This document shows, one piece after another, positions 7,735 through 14,144 of a stretch of 14,144 nt of DNA. The DNA lies in the NCBI GenBank assembly GCA_030619215.1, contig JAUXBV010000022.1:1-14144 (forward strand), written 5' to 3'. The DNA is from Fibrobacterota bacterium (GTDB lineage: Bacteria; Fibrobacterota; Chitinivibrionia; Chitinivibrionales; JANQEN01). The notes beneath the pieces are model-generated. The model made no database searches. It was not told the DNA's origin and saw only the letters and a list, made by a program, of their open reading frames with translations. Numbering within the stretch: the first letter of the stretch is position 1; each line of letters opens with the position of its first letter. Both the position numbers and the translations under genes were made by a program.

Positions 7735-7899
7735 TTACGAAACCGACGGCAGTCTGAAGCATGCATGCTGCTTATGCGGCCCTGTCCTGCATTTCCCGCA
7801 AGCAAGTGCCCGGCGCTCAAAAATCTCCTCGGATTCAAAGTCAGGAGGAGAGTATTTCGGTTTTGTAACAGGCTTGCTTTTTTTATGTTGATTTTGCAT
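7735..7899 (-). CDS. Small Cys-containing peptide, candidate RiPP precursor
   Basis: This 54-residue peptide starts at ATG 7899, with GAGGAA seven bases upstream and a good promoter further up. An in-frame GTG at 7920 would add seven residues but has no such support. The first ~30 residues are charged and Pro-rich (KPKYSPPDFESEEIFERR), followed by ALACGKCRTGPHKQHAC and a short tail. Cys are at 34, 37 and 47 and His at 42 and 45. There is no signal peptide or membrane segment. A leader of acidic/aromatic character followed by a Cys-bearing core fits a precursor for the nearby PqqD-like and radical SAM/SPASM proteins. The C-x2-C with downstream His and Cys could instead bind zinc. It is co-directional with and 17 bases before the 970-residue secreted protein. 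I do not recognise a named family; that it is a gene is well supported, its function is inference. Confidence 0.65.
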   Translation of the reverse strand: MQNQHKKSKPVTKPKYSPPDFESEEIFERRALACGKCRTGPHKQHACFRLPSVS

Positions 7900-7906
7900 T
7901 GAATTA

Positions 7907-7912
7907 TTCCTC
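7907..7912 (-). promoter_or_regulatory. Ribosome binding site of the small peptide gene
   Basis: GAGGAA on the - strand lies seven bases before ATG 7899. It selects this start over the in-frame GTG at 7920 and is one of the better Shine-Dalgarno sequences in a window where several genes have none. Confidence 0.6.
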
Positions 7913-7957
7913 AAATACACATATATGCCCTATATATAAGGTCATTCATTTTTATTA

Positions 7958-7986
7958 ATTATACAGCTATTTGCCGGGATTGTCTA
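7958..7986 (-). promoter_or_regulatory. Sigma70-type promoter for the peptide/propeller/PorV-like unit
   Basis: Read on the - strand, TAGACA (7986-7981, five of six matches to TTGACA) and TATAAT (7963-7958, perfect) are separated by 17 bases. Transcription would begin near 7951, giving a leader of about 50 bases before ATG 7899. It is well placed to drive the peptide gene and the three genes behind it. Confidence 0.6.
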
Positions 7987-8035
7987 TTAAAAATAGGAGA
8001 TATTAGACTAAATATAAGAGAAATTTTATTATTTG

Positions 8036-8057
8036 GTGGGGGAGGGCTTTTCCCCAC
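8036..8057. other. GC-rich hairpin in AT-rich gap
   Basis: GTGGGG (8036-8041) pairs with CCCCAC (8052-8057). One G-T and one A-T pair extend this to eight pairs with a six-base loop (8044-8049). On the + strand the A-rich bases that follow give way to a run of seven or so T only about ten bases later, so it is not a standard terminator in either direction. It could be a terminator-like boundary, an RNA element, or a remnant of mobile DNA. Confidence 0.35.
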
Positions 8058-8207
8058 AAAACAAATTATTTTTTTATTTCAGTAAAAATCTAAGTATTTG
8101 CACTTTGTCCTAAATCAACTATAGCGGCAGTAAAAATAAGTTTGAAAACAGATTGAATACAGTGGTATTACCATGGAATTTATTAAATAAAAACCTAGGG
8201 TTATTTT

Positions 8208-8262
8208 CCACATATTTGGATTATTAGATAGGGTATTATTCCAAATTAGTAATAATTTGTGG
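8208..8262. repeat. Imperfect inverted repeat before the ATPase gene
   Basis: ATTTGGA (8214-8220) and TCCAAAT (8240-8246) are a perfect inverted pair with a 19-base centre. An outer pair CCACA (8208-8212) and TGTGG (8258-8262) surrounds it with unequal spacing. It may be an operator or simply AT-rich chance. Confidence 0.25.
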
Positions 8263-8294
8263 ACATTTTTATTAAAATATGGTATATTTTCTAT

Positions 8295-9626
8295 ATGTAT
8301 AGAACAATAACCCAAAAATTACTTGATTGGAAAAATTCAACCAACAAAAAGCCACTTGTGTTAAAAGGTGCCCGCCAGGTTGGAAAAACCTATTCACTTC
8401 TTCATTTTGGTAAAACATTCTATGAAGAAAAAGGGTTTAAATGCCATTATATTGATTTTCATAAAGCTAAATATATTTATAGCATTTTTAACGAGAGCAA
8501 AGATGCAAAGCAAATCATTAAATACCTGCAATTTCGGCTAAAAATAAAAATTGATATTAACAATGATCTTCTGATTTTTGATGAAATTCAAGAATGTCCG
8601 GATGCTATTACCTCTTTAAAATATTTTGAACAGGAGATGAAAGGGCTTGATATTATCGCTGCGGGTTCACATCTGGGTCTGATGCAGAATGAGGCCTCGT
8701 TTCCCGTAGGGAAAGTAAATTTTCTATACATGTTTCCGCTTAATTTTGATGAATATGTAAAAGCTGTTGATCCGGAGGCTTGCCGGGAGCTTGAAGAATA
8801 TAAACTGATACAACCTTTACCACAAGTCGTTCATGAAAGGCTTCTTGAAGTATTAACTATTTATATGTTTACCGGTGGTTTACCGGAAGTTGTAACAGAA
8901 TTTATCAACACGGCAGAGGATATAACCAATACAATTTTGGCTGTAAGAAAAATTCAAAAAGAATTGATCACAGGGTATTGTGCGGATTTTACCAAATACT
9001 CCGGTGTAGTTAATGCAAGCCATATTCAATATGTTTTTGATTCAATTCCTGCTCAACTCTCAAAATCCCATGACGATAAAGTTAACAAATTTATTTTTAA
9101 AGATGTAATTCCAAAGAGAAAAGGTTTTGAACATATCCGGGGACCTCTTGGCTGGTTAATAGAATCCCGTCTATGTATAAAAAGCATTATAGTTAAAAAA
9201 GCATTACATCCTTTAAAAAGTTACTCCGAAGATAATAAATTTAAAGTCTATCTTTTTGATACGGGTATTTTAAATTGTCTTTTAGATATTCCAGGGGAGG
9301 TAATTTTAGGCGAGAAGCTTGGGCCATTTAAAGGCTTCATTGTAGAGAATTTTATTGCCCAGGAGTTGTTTAGCCGAAAAAATGAAATGCTTATTTCATG
9401 GCAGGAAGCGACTGCTGAATTAGAGTTTCTATTAAATCTTGGAGTTGATATTATTCCACTTGAAGTAAAATCATCTTCACGGTCGCGAATGGCAAAAAGT
9501 CTTGATGCGTTTATTCAAAGATACAATCCTCCCAAAGCTTTTAAAATGTCTGCACAGAATTTTGGAATAAACAAAAAGAGAAAATTTACAACAGTCCCTC
9601 TTTATTGTAGCGGAAAAATATTTTAA
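8295..9626 (+). CDS. AAA ATPase with C-terminal DUF4143 domain
   Basis: From the ATG at 8295 the protein is 443 residues; an in-frame GTG at 8259 would add 12. The start MYRTITQKLLDWK is typical of the family. Residues 25-32 are the Walker A motif GARQVGKT, 92-98 the Walker B LLIFDEI, and 122-128 the AAGSHLG sensor-like motif. The C-terminal part has YLFDTGIL, FIVENFIAQEL and PLEVKSS, the last a PD-(D/E)XK-like E-V-K ending usual in DUF4143 proteins. The family is widespread, often horizontally spread and of unclear function; roles in stress or mobile-element conflict have been suggested but not settled. No Shine-Dalgarno is visible. The gene is markedly AT-rich, runs against its neighbours, and ends 18 bases from the convergent radical SAM gene, which suggests later acquisition. 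Confidence 0.85.
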   Translation: MYRTITQKLLDWKNSTNKKPLVLKGARQVGKTYSLLHFGKTFYEEKGFKCHYIDFHKAKYIYSIFNESKDAKQIIKYLQFRLKIKIDINNDLLIFDEIQECPDAITSLKYFEQEMKGLDIIAAGSHLGLMQNEASFPVGKVNFLYMFPLNFDEYVKAVDPEACRELEEYKLIQPLPQVVHERLLEVLTIYMFTGGLPEVVTEFINTAEDITNTILAVRKIQKELITGYCADFTKYSGVVNASHIQYVFDSIPAQLSKSHDDKVNKFIFKDVIPKRKGFEHIRGPLGWLIESRLCIKSIIVKKALHPLKSYSEDNKFKVYLFDTGILNCLLDIPGEVILGEKLGPFKGFIVENFIAQELFSRKNEMLISWQEATAELEFLLNLGVDIIPLEVKSSSRSRMAKSLDAFIQRYNPPKAFKMSAQNFGINKKRKFTTVPLYCSGKIF

Positions 9627-9644
9627 TTATTTCCCTGTGTATTT

Positions 9645-10670
9645 TCAGGCATTCCCACTTTGCGCCAGCTCAACCATAGCAGCAGTTCTCTCGCACAAAC
9701 TTTCACTTTTCCCCGTCCATTTTTTCGTTTCCAGAAATGCAACTGCATGGCAGCGGGAGCATAACAGGTTTTTCTCGCATTTTCTGCATGTTTCCTCAAG
9801 TCTCAGCTCCTGCTCCCGAAACGCCGTGCTTTTTTTACCGTACCATATCTCTTTAAAAGATTTTTTGCTGATGTTTCCCATAGAGATCGGCAGGATTATG
9901 CAGGGATACACTTCACCGTCCGGCATAATGCCGCACAGGCTTCTCCCTGCGTCGCAGTGGAGGGTAACGGGGTCTTCCTTGTTTGACACACAGGAAACAA
10001 TCGATCCGACTTCCATGTCCTTGAGGAAGGTAAAGTGCTGTTCGTGGTTGAGGGCGTACGGTGAAATTTCTCCCTTGTGAAGGGGCAGGATCGTGGAGTC
10101 GCACTCAAAGGCGCAGCCTTCCGCATCGGCCAGTTTCTGTAATTTATTGTATTCACCGAAATTGGTATTTGACACGGAGTGTTTTATCAGTACCTTTATA
10201 CCTGCTTTGACAAGCAGCCGTATGGCGTATAAAGCGCGCTTAAAGCTTCCAGGCCCGTGCGCCAGCCTGTCGTGAAGCCCTTCGCTAGCCGCGTGCAGGC
10301 TGATACCCACGTCCATGATTCCAAGGTTCTTCAGCTCGCGCACGATGCTCTCATTGACCAGCATGCCGTTGGAGATTATGCTTACTGCAAAGTTGTGATA
10401 TCGTGCGGTGGAGACAATGCCGATAAAGTCCTCCCGAAGCAATGGCTCGCCGCCGGAAAGGGTAATATAGAGGCTTCCCATTTCAGCAAGCTCTTTAATA
10501 ATTCTCTTCCAGTCATGCAGGGAAAGCTCTTTGGTGAGTTTGAATTCCTTTTGATAGCAGTAGTAGCACCTGAGATTGCACCTGTGAGTCAGCTCAATAA
10601 AAACACTGAGGGGAATGTTTTTTTTTGAAGCTTCGATGTTTATTTGCTGGGCTATTGTTTTGTCAGGCAT
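9645..10670 (-). CDS. Radical SAM/SPASM peptide-maturation protein
   Basis: This 341-residue protein has the radical SAM cluster motif CNLRCYYC (Cys 31, 35, 38), which holds the [4Fe-4S] cluster that cleaves S-adenosylmethionine, and the SGGEP motif at 72-76. The C-terminal SPASM region carries Cys 239, 246, 257 (in CGIMPDGEVYPC), 295, 298, 304, 307 and 326, enough for two auxiliary iron-sulfur clusters. Such enzymes (PqqE, AlbA, MftC relatives) modify ribosomal peptides through thioether or carbon-carbon bonds, usually with a PqqD-type peptide-binding partner; one lies immediately upstream. The closest candidate substrate in the window is the 54-residue peptide at 7735-7899. The start has no strong Shine-Dalgarno. 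Class assignment is firm; the peptide substrate and reaction are inferred. Confidence 0.88.
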   Translation of the reverse strand: MPDKTIAQQINIEASKKNIPLSVFIELTHRCNLRCYYCYQKEFKLTKELSLHDWKRIIKELAEMGSLYITLSGGEPLLREDFIGIVSTARYHNFAVSIISNGMLVNESIVRELKNLGIMDVGISLHAASEGLHDRLAHGPGSFKRALYAIRLLVKAGIKVLIKHSVSNTNFGEYNKLQKLADAEGCAFECDSTILPLHKGEISPYALNHEQHFTFLKDMEVGSIVSCVSNKEDPVTLHCDAGRSLCGIMPDGEVYPCIILPISMGNISKKSFKEIWYGKKSTAFREQELRLEETCRKCEKNLLCSRCHAVAFLETKKWTGKSESLCERTAAMVELAQSGNA

Positions 10671-10747
10671 AACGTGTCAGGAGTTTAGTTACTGTTAAGG
10701 GTTTTTCATTTTTAAATCGGGTTGTATTCGTATATCAATCAGATGCC

Positions 10748-10862
10748 GGAAACTTGATACTTGAAACTGGATAAAGAAATTTTTTATCCAGCATCCAACA
10801 TCCAACATCCAACATCCAGCATCCAGCATCCAGTTTTAAGTTTCCAGCATCCAGCATCCATC
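10748..10862. repeat. Heptamer tandem repeat within an imperfect inverted repeat
   Basis: Seven near-perfect units of ATCCAGC/ATCCAAC run from 10786 to 10833 and, after a 12-base break, three more from 10842 to 10862. The block is also foldable: CTGGATAAA (10767-10775) pairs with TTTATCCAG (10783-10791). GGAAACTT with AAACTGG on the left (10748-10770) matches CCAGTTTTAAGTTTCC (10830-10845) on the right. It fills most of the 200-base gap between the pqqD-like and radical SAM genes. It looks like a dispersed intergenic repeat; it could form RNA structure in the shared transcript. Confidence 0.7.
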
Positions 10863-10871
10863 TACTTTTAA

Positions 10872-11156
10872 TTATGAATGTATCTTAACCAACTTCTTCT
10901 CTTCCAATTTAGCAATAAAACCGGTAATATCCTCAAAAATCTGCTTTTCATCAATATCTTCGAAATGCTCATTTACCTCTGCGCAGATATCTTCTACCGT
11001 TTTTGGTGTATCGAGTATTTGCCAGATATAGGTGCCGACTTCGTTGAATCTGTGCAGCAGGCTGTCTTTGGGAGTAATAACCAGCATTTGCTCCTCAAAG
11101 AGCCGTTGCGCGACGTTTTCCACTCTTTGAATTTTGGTTTTTTCTGATAAATTCAT
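10872..11156 (-). CDS. PqqD-family peptide-binding protein (RiPP recognition element)
   Basis: From the ATG at 11156 this is a 94-residue protein; an in-frame ATG at 11204 would add 16 Lys-rich residues that do not look like part of the fold, and neither start has a Shine-Dalgarno. The pattern is that of PqqD: a first part with RVENVAQRLFEEQMLVITP, then FNEVGTYIWQILDTPKTVED, an acidic helix (EVNEHFEDID) and a final FIAKLEEKKLVKI helix-strand. PqqD proteins are small winged-helix RiPP recognition elements that bind the leader of a precursor peptide and deliver it to a radical SAM/SPASM enzyme. It lies just upstream of such an enzyme on the same strand and divergent from the DUF4175-like gene. 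The gene is AT-rich compared with the radical SAM gene. Confidence 0.82.
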   Translation of the reverse strand: MNLSEKTKIQRVENVAQRLFEEQMLVITPKDSLLHRFNEVGTYIWQILDTPKTVEDICAEVNEHFEDIDEKQIFEDITGFIAKLEEKKLVKIHS

Positions 11157-11227
11157 AACGCAATTTTTTAAATATTTTTTCCCTGATTTATTTATTATTA
11201 CCATTAAAATAGTTATCTTTATAAGAT

Positions 11228-14144
11228 ATGAATAAAGTTAATAATAAAAATAACAATTACAGCGCAATTAAAAAATTCTGCAGCCGCCATAGAGTTTCGT
11301 ATATCACAAGAAAAATATTTAATTCATGGCTGTTGTTGGCAGCGCTGCTCCTTGGCATCGGCACAATACTATCTATTTCATTTTACTTTTTCCCCTGGAC
11401 TGCGCTGCCGGTAATTTTTGATGTGGCAGTAATAGTAACAGGATCGTTATGTATACTTGCTTTAATAAAATTAACAATAGTCAACAAACAATCTCTAAGC
11501 AATATTGCCTCTATCCTTGAAAAGCTTGTTGACAAAAAGCACCAATACCTTTCCATTGCTCTGGAGCTGGGAAGGACTTTATCATCAACATCGTCTCAGC
11601 TTGTTGAGCAGGTTTGCTCCGAAGCAAAAAAGACCTTTGGCATATATCCGAAAAGCATAAAAAATGTAGTTAGTAAAAAGAGAATATTTGCCTTATGCAT
11701 TTGCCTCATACTCTTTTTTGGGTCTGTGTATATTTGTAAACCGAGAATGGTTACCTGGTGGGACATACCGCTCTCAATGTTCAAATCAATCCAGGCCTCC
11801 GTTTACCCGGGAAAAATTGCCGTACCAAAAAATGCGAATGTTTCTCTCAGGTGCATGCCGGAGGAGCCGGCATACCCTTCAGCAGGGTTGTCAATAACGG
11901 AGCTTTCACAGTATGGTGCAAGAAGCATGCGCCATCTTCTTCGCCCCGGTCCGGACGGCAGTTTCACCTATACGATAGATTCCATTGCCGCGTCGGTTGC
12001 ATACGCGTTTACACTGGGGAACAGGGTGTTCGGGCCTGAGACTGTGACGGTGGTGCCGCCGCCGGTTCTGTATTCGTTTAAGGTCAGGCTGAAACCTCCT
12101 GCCTATACGCGGAGAAAGGAGACGCAGCTGCCTGAAGGCCGGGGCTCCATTGCTGCGTATGCAGGGACAAGGGCGCAGTTCCATATCGGCTCTGTTTTTC
12201 CCCTGCGAAGCGCGTCCTATATGCATGAGAGCGGCGATACGGTTTCCCTTGATATTGTGGAGGGTAATGCAAAAGGGGAGGTGCGGCTCTTCAAATCCGG
12301 CAGGTATACCTTTGTCCTTGAGGATACCATGATGCAGAAGAGTGATTCCCTGCCTTCGTTTTATATGAGTATTCTCCCCGACTATAAACCGGATGTCCGT
12401 ATTGTAAAGCCGGGTATCAATAAGATGCTTACTCCTGCACAGCAGGAGACCCTCTGGGTTGAGGCCGTGGATGATTTCGGTATTAAAAAACTGTCGCTTC
12501 ACTGGGAACTGTCAAGGGATGATATTGACACGTTGTATTCGAAGAGCATTTTACCGAAGGGGAAAAGAGAGAAGCTTATCAGAAGGCAGGTTGCATGGAA
12601 CTTGGCAGAGCTGTCCCTGTATCCGGGGGATACTGTGTTCTACTGGGTCTATACCCGTGATAACAAGCCATTTGGAAAGCCCCAGGTAAGTGTCAGTGAT
12701 ACCTTCTTTTTCCGCCTACCTACGTTTCAGGAGATACATAAACGGATTGCGGGAAAGGAGGACGATGCAAGCAGTGCGATGTCATCCGTAAAGAAACTGC
12801 AGAAGGATATGAAGGAGCGGCTGGAGTCTCTGATAAGATCGGCAAAGGGCAAGGAGTCCCTTTCCTGGGAAGAGAAGAAGATCGTGGAAGACCTCGGCAA
12901 AAGCATCAGGCAGCAGGCCGATTCCCTGGATAAGGCGGTGAAGGCCCTGCAGGAGGCTGTTGAAAAGATGAAGCAGTCTTCGGTTAACAACGAAGTCCTT
13001 GATAAAATGAGTGAGGTGCAGAAAGCCCTTAAGGAGCTCATTGATAAATATGGCGATAGCCTGTTCTTTAACATGCCCGGACCGGATGAGAAGATAAGCT
13101 GGCGGGATATGCAGAAGGCGGTTGAAAAAATGACGGAGATACTGCCTGATCTGCAGGAGCACCTTGAAAATGCATTAAAATACCTGGAAATGCTGAAAAA
13201 GGAGAATGAGCGCGCATTGCTTGCACAGCAGGCAAAAAAGCTTGCCGAGGAGCAGATGCGGATTGCACAGTCGGATGAAAGTGAGGATAAACGGGCACAT
13301 CAGCAGAAGGATTTTCTGGATCGCACCGGGGAGTTCCTCGATGAATTGCGTGACAAATTGACCGACAAGAAAAGCCCGGTTGGCATGAATGACATACCCT
13401 CTTCAAAACAGGTGCAGTCCCTGCAGAAATCAATGCAGTCCGGTATGCAGATGCAGCGGATGCCTCCGGGCAACATGATGAATCAGATGAGCGCCAATCT
13501 GCAGTCGCTCTCCGGGGAGCTTGAGTCAACGCTCATGAGCGCCATGTTTGCAAAGGCAATGAAGGATCGGGAGGCACTGCTTGACATGGCCCAGGACGCC
13601 ATAGACCTGTCAGGGTGGCAGGACGGGCTGGCACAGTCAATGGAGAAGCCGTCGGCCTGGAAAAAGCGAAAGAAGATGACTGCCATGGAGCAGCAGGCAT
13701 TGCGGGACGCCTTAAAAAAAAGCATGGGAAACCTGGACAGCCTTGAGATTGTCAGCCCCGGCATGATACAGAAGATAATGAAAGATGCGGATAATGCCCT
13801 TTCTTCAATGCAGAATGTGTTGAAGTCAATGAGCAGCTCACGCCCAGGTATGGGTATGGATAAATCGACCCACAGCCTGAATGCGCTTGCCCAGACACTG
13901 CTTGAATCCGCGAACAGTATACAGCAGAGCATGAGCGGGGGATCCGGCGGTGGCGGCGGTATGATGTGCGGGCTGAAAAAGCTGTCCGCAAAACAGGCTG
14001 CCATAAACTCCCTGACCGGTGAGATGCTTCGGCAGATGTTTTCGCAGTCGGGTAAGGAGGGAGGAATGTCTAAAGGTGGTAAAGGAACAAAGGCCGGGAG
14101 AGATGCTGAGAATGCACGCCTGGCTGCTCAGAAAGCGCAGAAAC
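11228..14144 (+). CDS. DUF4175-like membrane-anchored protein, 3' end outside the window
   Basis: The frame opens at ATG 11228, six bases after an in-frame TAA, and has no stop before the window ends (972 codons visible). Hydrophobic segments lie near residues 34-56, 60-84 and 152-170, so the N-terminus is in the inner membrane. A beta-rich, probably periplasmic part follows (residues ~185-495, with Pro-Gly and LKPPAYT-like turns). From about 499 a long helical part begins (HKRIAGKEDD, KKLQKDMKERLESL, many Gln, Lys, Glu). It becomes Met/Gln-rich around 725-880 (SGMQMQRMPPGNMMNQM) and has a Gly-rich break near 902-912. This layout fits DUF4175 proteins of Bacteroidota and related phyla, whose function is unknown. 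The first ~520 bases are clearly AT-rich and the rest GC-rich. No Shine-Dalgarno is obvious. Confidence 0.75.
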   Translation, partial: MNKVNNKNNNYSAIKKFCSRHRVSYITRKIFNSWLLLAALLLGIGTILSISFYFFPWTALPVIFDVAVIVTGSLCILALIKLTIVNKQSLSNIASILEKLVDKKHQYLSIALELGRTLSSTSSQLVEQVCSEAKKTFGIYPKSIKNVVSKKRIFALCICLILFFGSVYICKPRMVTWWDIPLSMFKSIQASVYPGKIAVPKNANVSLRCMPEEPAYPSAGLSITELSQYGARSMRHLLRPGPDGSFTYTIDSIAASVAYAFTLGNRVFGPETVTVVPPPVLYSFKVRLKPPAYTRRKETQLPEGRGSIAAYAGTRAQFHIGSVFPLRSASYMHESGDTVSLDIVEGNAKGEVRLFKSGRYTFVLEDTMMQKSDSLPSFYMSILPDYKPDVRIVKPGINKMLTPAQQETLWVEAVDDFGIKKLSLHWELSRDDIDTLYSKSILPKGKREKLIRRQVAWNLAELSLYPGDTVFYWVYTRDNKPFGKPQVSVSDTFFFRLPTFQEIHKRIAGKEDDASSAMSSVKKLQKDMKERLESLIRSAKGKESLSWEEKKIVEDLGKSIRQQADSLDKAVKALQEAVEKMKQSSVNNEVLDKMSEVQKALKELIDKYGDSLFFNMPGPDEKISWRDMQKAVEKMTEILPDLQEHLENALKYLEMLKKENERALLAQQAKKLAEEQMRIAQSDESEDKRAHQQKDFLDRTGEFLDELRDKLTDKKSPVGMNDIPSSKQVQSLQKSMQSGMQMQRMPPGNMMNQMSANLQSLSGELESTLMSAMFAKAMKDREALLDMAQDAIDLSGWQDGLAQSMEKPSAWKKRKKMTAMEQQALRDALKKSMGNLDSLEIVSPGMIQKIMKDADNALSSMQNVLKSMSSSRPGMGMDKSTHSLNALAQTLLESANSIQQSMSGGSGGGGGMMCGLKKLSAKQAAINSLTGEMLRQMFSQSGKEGGMSKGGKGTKAGRDAENARLAAQKAQK

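Larger units (their letters stand above)
7987..8294. other. AT-rich intergenic region between divergent peptide and ATPase genes
   Basis: About 300 bases without a gene I can support. It is strongly AT-rich, unlike the flanking propeller gene, and holds a GC-rich hairpin (8036-8057) and an inverted repeat near the ATPase start (8208-8262). I see no convincing promoter for the ATPase and no RNA gene. Its composition matches the ATPase gene rather than the - strand genes, so it may have arrived with the ATPase. Confidence 0.5.

Noticed and set aside
8170..8180. Short palindrome TGGTATTACCA in the AT-rich gap
   Set aside because: Only five bases per arm, common by chance in AT-rich DNA, and not placed at a promoter or start.
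10786..10862. CRISPR array
   Set aside because: The units are 7 bases with no unique spacers between them and no cas gene is present, so this is a simple tandem repeat.
11205..11227. Promoter-like TATAAG/TATAAA between the divergent pqqD and DUF4175-like genes
   Set aside because: The AT-rich sequence gives -10-like boxes on both strands, but no -35 at proper spacing, and on the + strand it would start the transcript inside the gene.
11906..12502. 198-residue reading frame on the - strand
   Set aside because: It lies wholly inside the DUF4175-like gene, which is open for 972 codons on the + strand with coherent membrane and helical segments. The - frame is Arg/His-rich and has no recognisable fold.
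13068..14004. Several 120-170 residue - strand frames near the right end
   Set aside because: They are Cys/Ser/Pro-rich antisense products of GC-rich helical coding sequence on the + strand, not genes.

Overview
The window holds eleven genes I can support. They lie in two + strand blocks at the ends (96-2198 and 11228 to the window end), a - strand block in the middle (2251-7899 and 9645-11156), and one + strand ATPase gene (8295-9626) that interrupts the - strand block. Secreted beta-propellers with a C-terminal FlgD-like sorting domain, a PorV/UPF0164-type outer-membrane protein, a DUF4175-like protein and several genes with no Shine-Dalgarno sequence suggest a diderm of the FCB side of the tree (Fibrobacterota/Chitinispirillia, Cloacimonadota, Bacteroidota-related candidate phyla). 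This is inference; there is no marker gene.

Left block (+): an O-antigen ligase/polymerase-like membrane protein is translationally coupled to a STAS anti-sigma-antagonist-like gene, and a tandem duplicate of that STAS gene follows. This looks like the 3' end of a surface-polysaccharide operon with its own phospho-switch regulators.

Central block (-): a good sigma70-type promoter (7958-7986) precedes a tight four-gene unit. The genes are a 54-residue Cys-containing peptide, a 970-residue secreted Ig/FN3-like plus beta-propeller protein, a 536-residue secreted beta-propeller with a C-terminal sorting-like domain (20-base overlap with the previous gene), and a PorV-like outer-membrane protein. 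On the same strand, upstream, lie a PqqD-family peptide-binding protein and a radical SAM/SPASM protein, the usual pair for maturing a ribosomally made peptide (RiPP). The peptide (CxxC plus a third Cys, charged N-terminal half) is the natural candidate substrate. An AT-rich AAA/DUF4143 ATPase gene on the opposite strand separates maturase from candidate precursor and looks like a later insertion.

Right block (+): a very long frame starts at 11228 and stays open to the window end (972 codons visible). It is a DUF4175-like protein with three membrane segments, a periplasmic beta-rich part and a long Gln/Met-rich helical part. Its first ~520 bases are AT-rich and the rest is GC-rich.

Non-coding features include a heptamer tandem repeat inside an imperfect inverted repeat between pqqD and the radical SAM gene, a degenerate octamer relative of it before the first gene, a GC hairpin and an inverted repeat in the 395-base AT-rich gap before the ATPase, and a weak candidate terminator between the convergent STAS and PorV-like genes. 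The best candidate for an undescribed system is the split RiPP-like cluster combined with secreted propellers and a PorV-like protein.
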